64,000 nt of DNA from Clostridiales bacterium (lineage in GTDB: Bacteria; Bacillota; Clostridia; Lachnospirales; Lachnospiraceae), in assembly GCA_015655075.1 (NCBI GenBank), contig JAATFT010000005.1, forward strand, positions 1 through 64,000. The letters are read 5' to 3'. This document shows, piece after piece, positions 62,364-64,000 of the stretch. Made by a program: the position numbers and the translations under genes. A model generated the notes under the pieces. It did not search any database and was not told the origin of the DNA. It was given only the letters and a program-made list of their open reading frames with translations. Numbering within the stretch: the first letter of the stretch is position 1; each line of letters opens with the position of its first letter.

Positions 62364-63278
62364 TCAATTATCATATTCAAATTTTGACAGGATTTTATTC
62401 TGCACCAAGGTAACGATAACAATAATAATAAACATTGCCACACTAATTGCCGCACCAAAACCAAGATCTGATTTACCATTCAAGACATTACCAAAAGTGT
62501 AGCGGTAAAATACCATTGTTACAAAATCCAGACTATTGCTGACACCACCGGAGGAACCGCCTAAAATGAATGGAATATCAAAAATACCCAATGCCCAAAT
62601 AGAACTCATGACAATAATGGATGCACAGGACGGAAGTGACAATGGCAGTAATATATTCCAAAATCGTTGTGCTTCCGAGCATCCGTCAATTCTGCTTGCT
62701 TCTATAATTTCCGTGGGAATATCCATCATGTTAGCATAAAAAATCATCATACCGGAGCCGGAGCCCTGCCAGATAATGATAATAATCATAATCTTAAAAG
62801 CCAGATTCGGATCCCCTAACCAGGCACCTGTTAAATGAGACAGACCTATATTCGTTAAGAATTCATTTAAAAATCCAATACTGGGATTAAAAATCATGGT
62901 TGCAAAGAAACTTACAATTGTTGAACTGATCACATATGGCATAAATATCATTAATTTATAATATTTATAAAATGGAATTTTTAAATAAAACAAATATGCC
63001 AGCAGAAACTGAACCGGTGTAATAATAAACCATACACACAGAAGATATTTTAAATTATTTCCCAGGGCATGCCAAAAAGTCGGAGCAATACGCGGACTAT
63101 TAAACAATGTTTTAAAATTATCAAGCCCGACAAAGGTCATAGGTCCAAGTCCCGACCATTTAAATAAGCACAGATATAGGATAAAGAGAATAGGAAAAAT
63201 AATAAAAACTGTGTAGAGAATAAACCCTGGCGCAATAAACAACAGATAAGGTTTTTTTCTTTTTTGCTTTTTTTTCAT
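62364..63278 (-). CDS. Sugar ABC importer permease, MalF type
   Basis: A 304-residue six-helix permease with the family N-terminus PYLLFIAPGFILYTVFIIFP and EAA loop IEASRIDGCSEAQRFWNILL. ATG 63278 follows AAGGAG. It forms the heterodimeric channel with the next gene. As in the 30-kb cluster, no ATPase is encoded nearby, so a shared MsmK-type ATPase is expected. Confidence 0.92.
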   Translation of the reverse strand: MKKKQKRKKPYLLFIAPGFILYTVFIIFPILFILYLCLFKWSGLGPMTFVGLDNFKTLFNSPRIAPTFWHALGNNLKYLLCVWFIITPVQFLLAYLFYLKIPFYKYYKLMIFMPYVISSTIVSFFATMIFNPSIGFLNEFLTNIGLSHLTGAWLGDPNLAFKIMIIIIIWQGSGSGMMIFYANMMDIPTEIIEASRIDGCSEAQRFWNILLPLSLPSCASIIVMSSIWALGIFDIPFILGGSSGGVSNSLDFVTMVFYRYTFGNVLNGKSDLGFGAAISVAMFIIIVIVTLVQNKILSKFEYDN

Positions 63279-63338
63279 TTAATCACTCCTTAATAGGGAA
63301 CCCAACGATAACCTGTTAATGATCATTTCTTATAAAAA

Positions 63339-63369
63339 GGATGCCCCGCCGCAGATGCGGCAGACATCC
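63339..63369 (-). terminator. Attenuating terminator between binding-protein and permease genes
   Basis: A hairpin with GCCGCA/TGCGGC and GGATG/CATCC stems is followed by five T on the minus strand. It lies 35 bases after the binding-protein stop and would make that product more abundant than the permeases. Confidence 0.7.
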
Positions 63370-63403
63370 TCTCTATCCAGAATTGCTTACGTTTAATAAG
63401 ATA

Positions 63404-64000
63404 TTATTGCATAACCTTAGCAATTTCACTTAAAAGTTCATCCACGGAAATATCACCTGAAAATAGTTTCGGTGAAACATCTTCCCAAAGAGTGGTTGCA
63501 GATTCACCCTCTTTTACATAACCGGAAAGGACTGACTGCCAGCTTGTATAAGTATTATCACAATCGGCGATTTCATTGGCAACCTCATTGCTGGATGGAA
63601 TATCCGGTGTTCCGGAAACCCCGCCCTGGTTCTGTACCCAAAGAGTCTGAGCATTAAGAGTTGCACAATATTGAATAAACGCTTCCGCGGCTTCCAGATT
63701 CTGGGTGTCCTTATATACGGAGAAACCATTAGCAAATGTACCAACCATACCGGTTGTTCCGTCTTCTGCCGGAATCTGGAATGCACCATAATTTAAATCC
63801 GGATTATTTGCTTCAAAAGTTGACATTTCCCAGGAACCTGCCACTTCCATAACTGCCTTACCTGTTGTAAATGCCAGATCCTGCGCATCATTGTTAGAAA
63901 CACCCAGATAATTATCCCCAAAATAACCGGCTTTAGCCCATTCAAGCGCTTTATTCAGCGCATCCGTAACAGGTTTATCCGTTGCTTTCACGGAATAATC
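63404..64000 (-). CDS. Sugar-binding protein of ABC importer, C-terminal part (runs off the window)
   Basis: About 198 C-terminal residues of a family 1 solute-binding protein; the frame stays open to base 64000, so the start and any lipobox lie outside. Typical blocks: FTTGKAVMEVAGSWEMSTFE, GTFANGFSVYKDTQN and EAAEAFIQYCATLNAQ. It would bind the oligosaccharide, probably rhamnose-containing, that the permeases import for the GH106-like enzyme. Confidence 0.9.
   Translation of the reverse strand, partial: DYSVKATDKPVTDALNKALEWAKAGYFGDNYLGVSNNDAQDLAFTTGKAVMEVAGSWEMSTFEANNPDLNYGAFQIPAEDGTTGMVGTFANGFSVYKDTQNLEAAEAFIQYCATLNAQTLWVQNQGGVSGTPDIPSSNEVANEIADCDNTYTSWQSVLSGYVKEGESATTLWEDVSPKLFSGDISVDELLSEIAKVMQ

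Overview
The window looks like a piece of chromosome from an anaerobic, AT-rich Gram-positive gut-type Clostridium, most likely a Lachnospiraceae member. That is an inference from the strong AGGAGG-type ribosome binding sites, the many sugar ABC importers, the YesM/YesN-type two-component pair, PfkB and FGGY kinases, ABC-exporter pairs and LacI/AraC/TetR regulators. No rRNA, tRNA or CRISPR array was seen. Most genes lie on the minus strand.

Layout. 0.1-3 kb: an RbsA/RbsC-type sugar ATPase and permease, with the debris of a second ATPase gene. 3.1-7.6 kb: a tightly packed response regulator, sensor kinase and sugar-binding protein. 7.6-14.9 kb: a catabolic cluster (aldo/keto reductase, PfkB sugar-phosphate kinase, GatD-like dehydrogenase, FGGY kinase, LacI repressor, GatY/KbaY-like aldolase) that fits a non-PTS route from a hexitol or hexose through tagatose phosphates. 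15-18.7 kb: an ArAE-type exporter, a DtxR-type regulator, galactonate dehydratase and an alpha-L-fucosidase relic. 18.9-23.9 kb: a heterodimeric ABC pair plus an AraC regulator. 23.9-27.7 kb: a graveyard of gene scraps (BlaI, MarR, MFS, BlaR1/M56, a VirD4 coupling protein, a mobile-element tail), with two intact genes among them. 27.6-37.8 kb: a probable riboside locus (ribokinase, ABC importer, ADP-ribosylglycohydrolase, a decapitated PfkB gene), divergent from a LacI-ribokinase fusion and a sugar dehydrogenase. 38-42.6 kb: an HXXEE membrane protein with a divergent TetR gene, and a VanRS-like two-component system with a PepSY protein. 42.9-47.2 kb: a second ABC pair with a TetR gene. 47.5-58.3 kb: VOC protein, membrane protein, enolase, sialate-O-acetylesterase-like protein, CcdA-TlpA fusion, zinc dehydrogenase and a PLP decarboxylase. 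58.5-64 kb: a GH106-like glycosidase with its ABC importer, cut by the window end.

The most unusual signal is non-coding. The intergenic regions are full of roughly 140-165 bp imperfect long palindromes. At least four sequence families (A, B, C and G) were found; family A has six full-length or nearly full-length copies plus two partial ones. In A, B and C the exact midpoint is the same small hairpin, CGTAG-loop-CTACG, although the arms are unrelated. They sit 3' of genes, abut or nest in one another, are linked to gene relics, and have no transposase in the window. Two further signals are a near-identical TTAGC/GCTAA palindrome before both ABC-pair operons and a hairpin repeat with a pairing-preserving base change whose two halves flank the DtxR gene.
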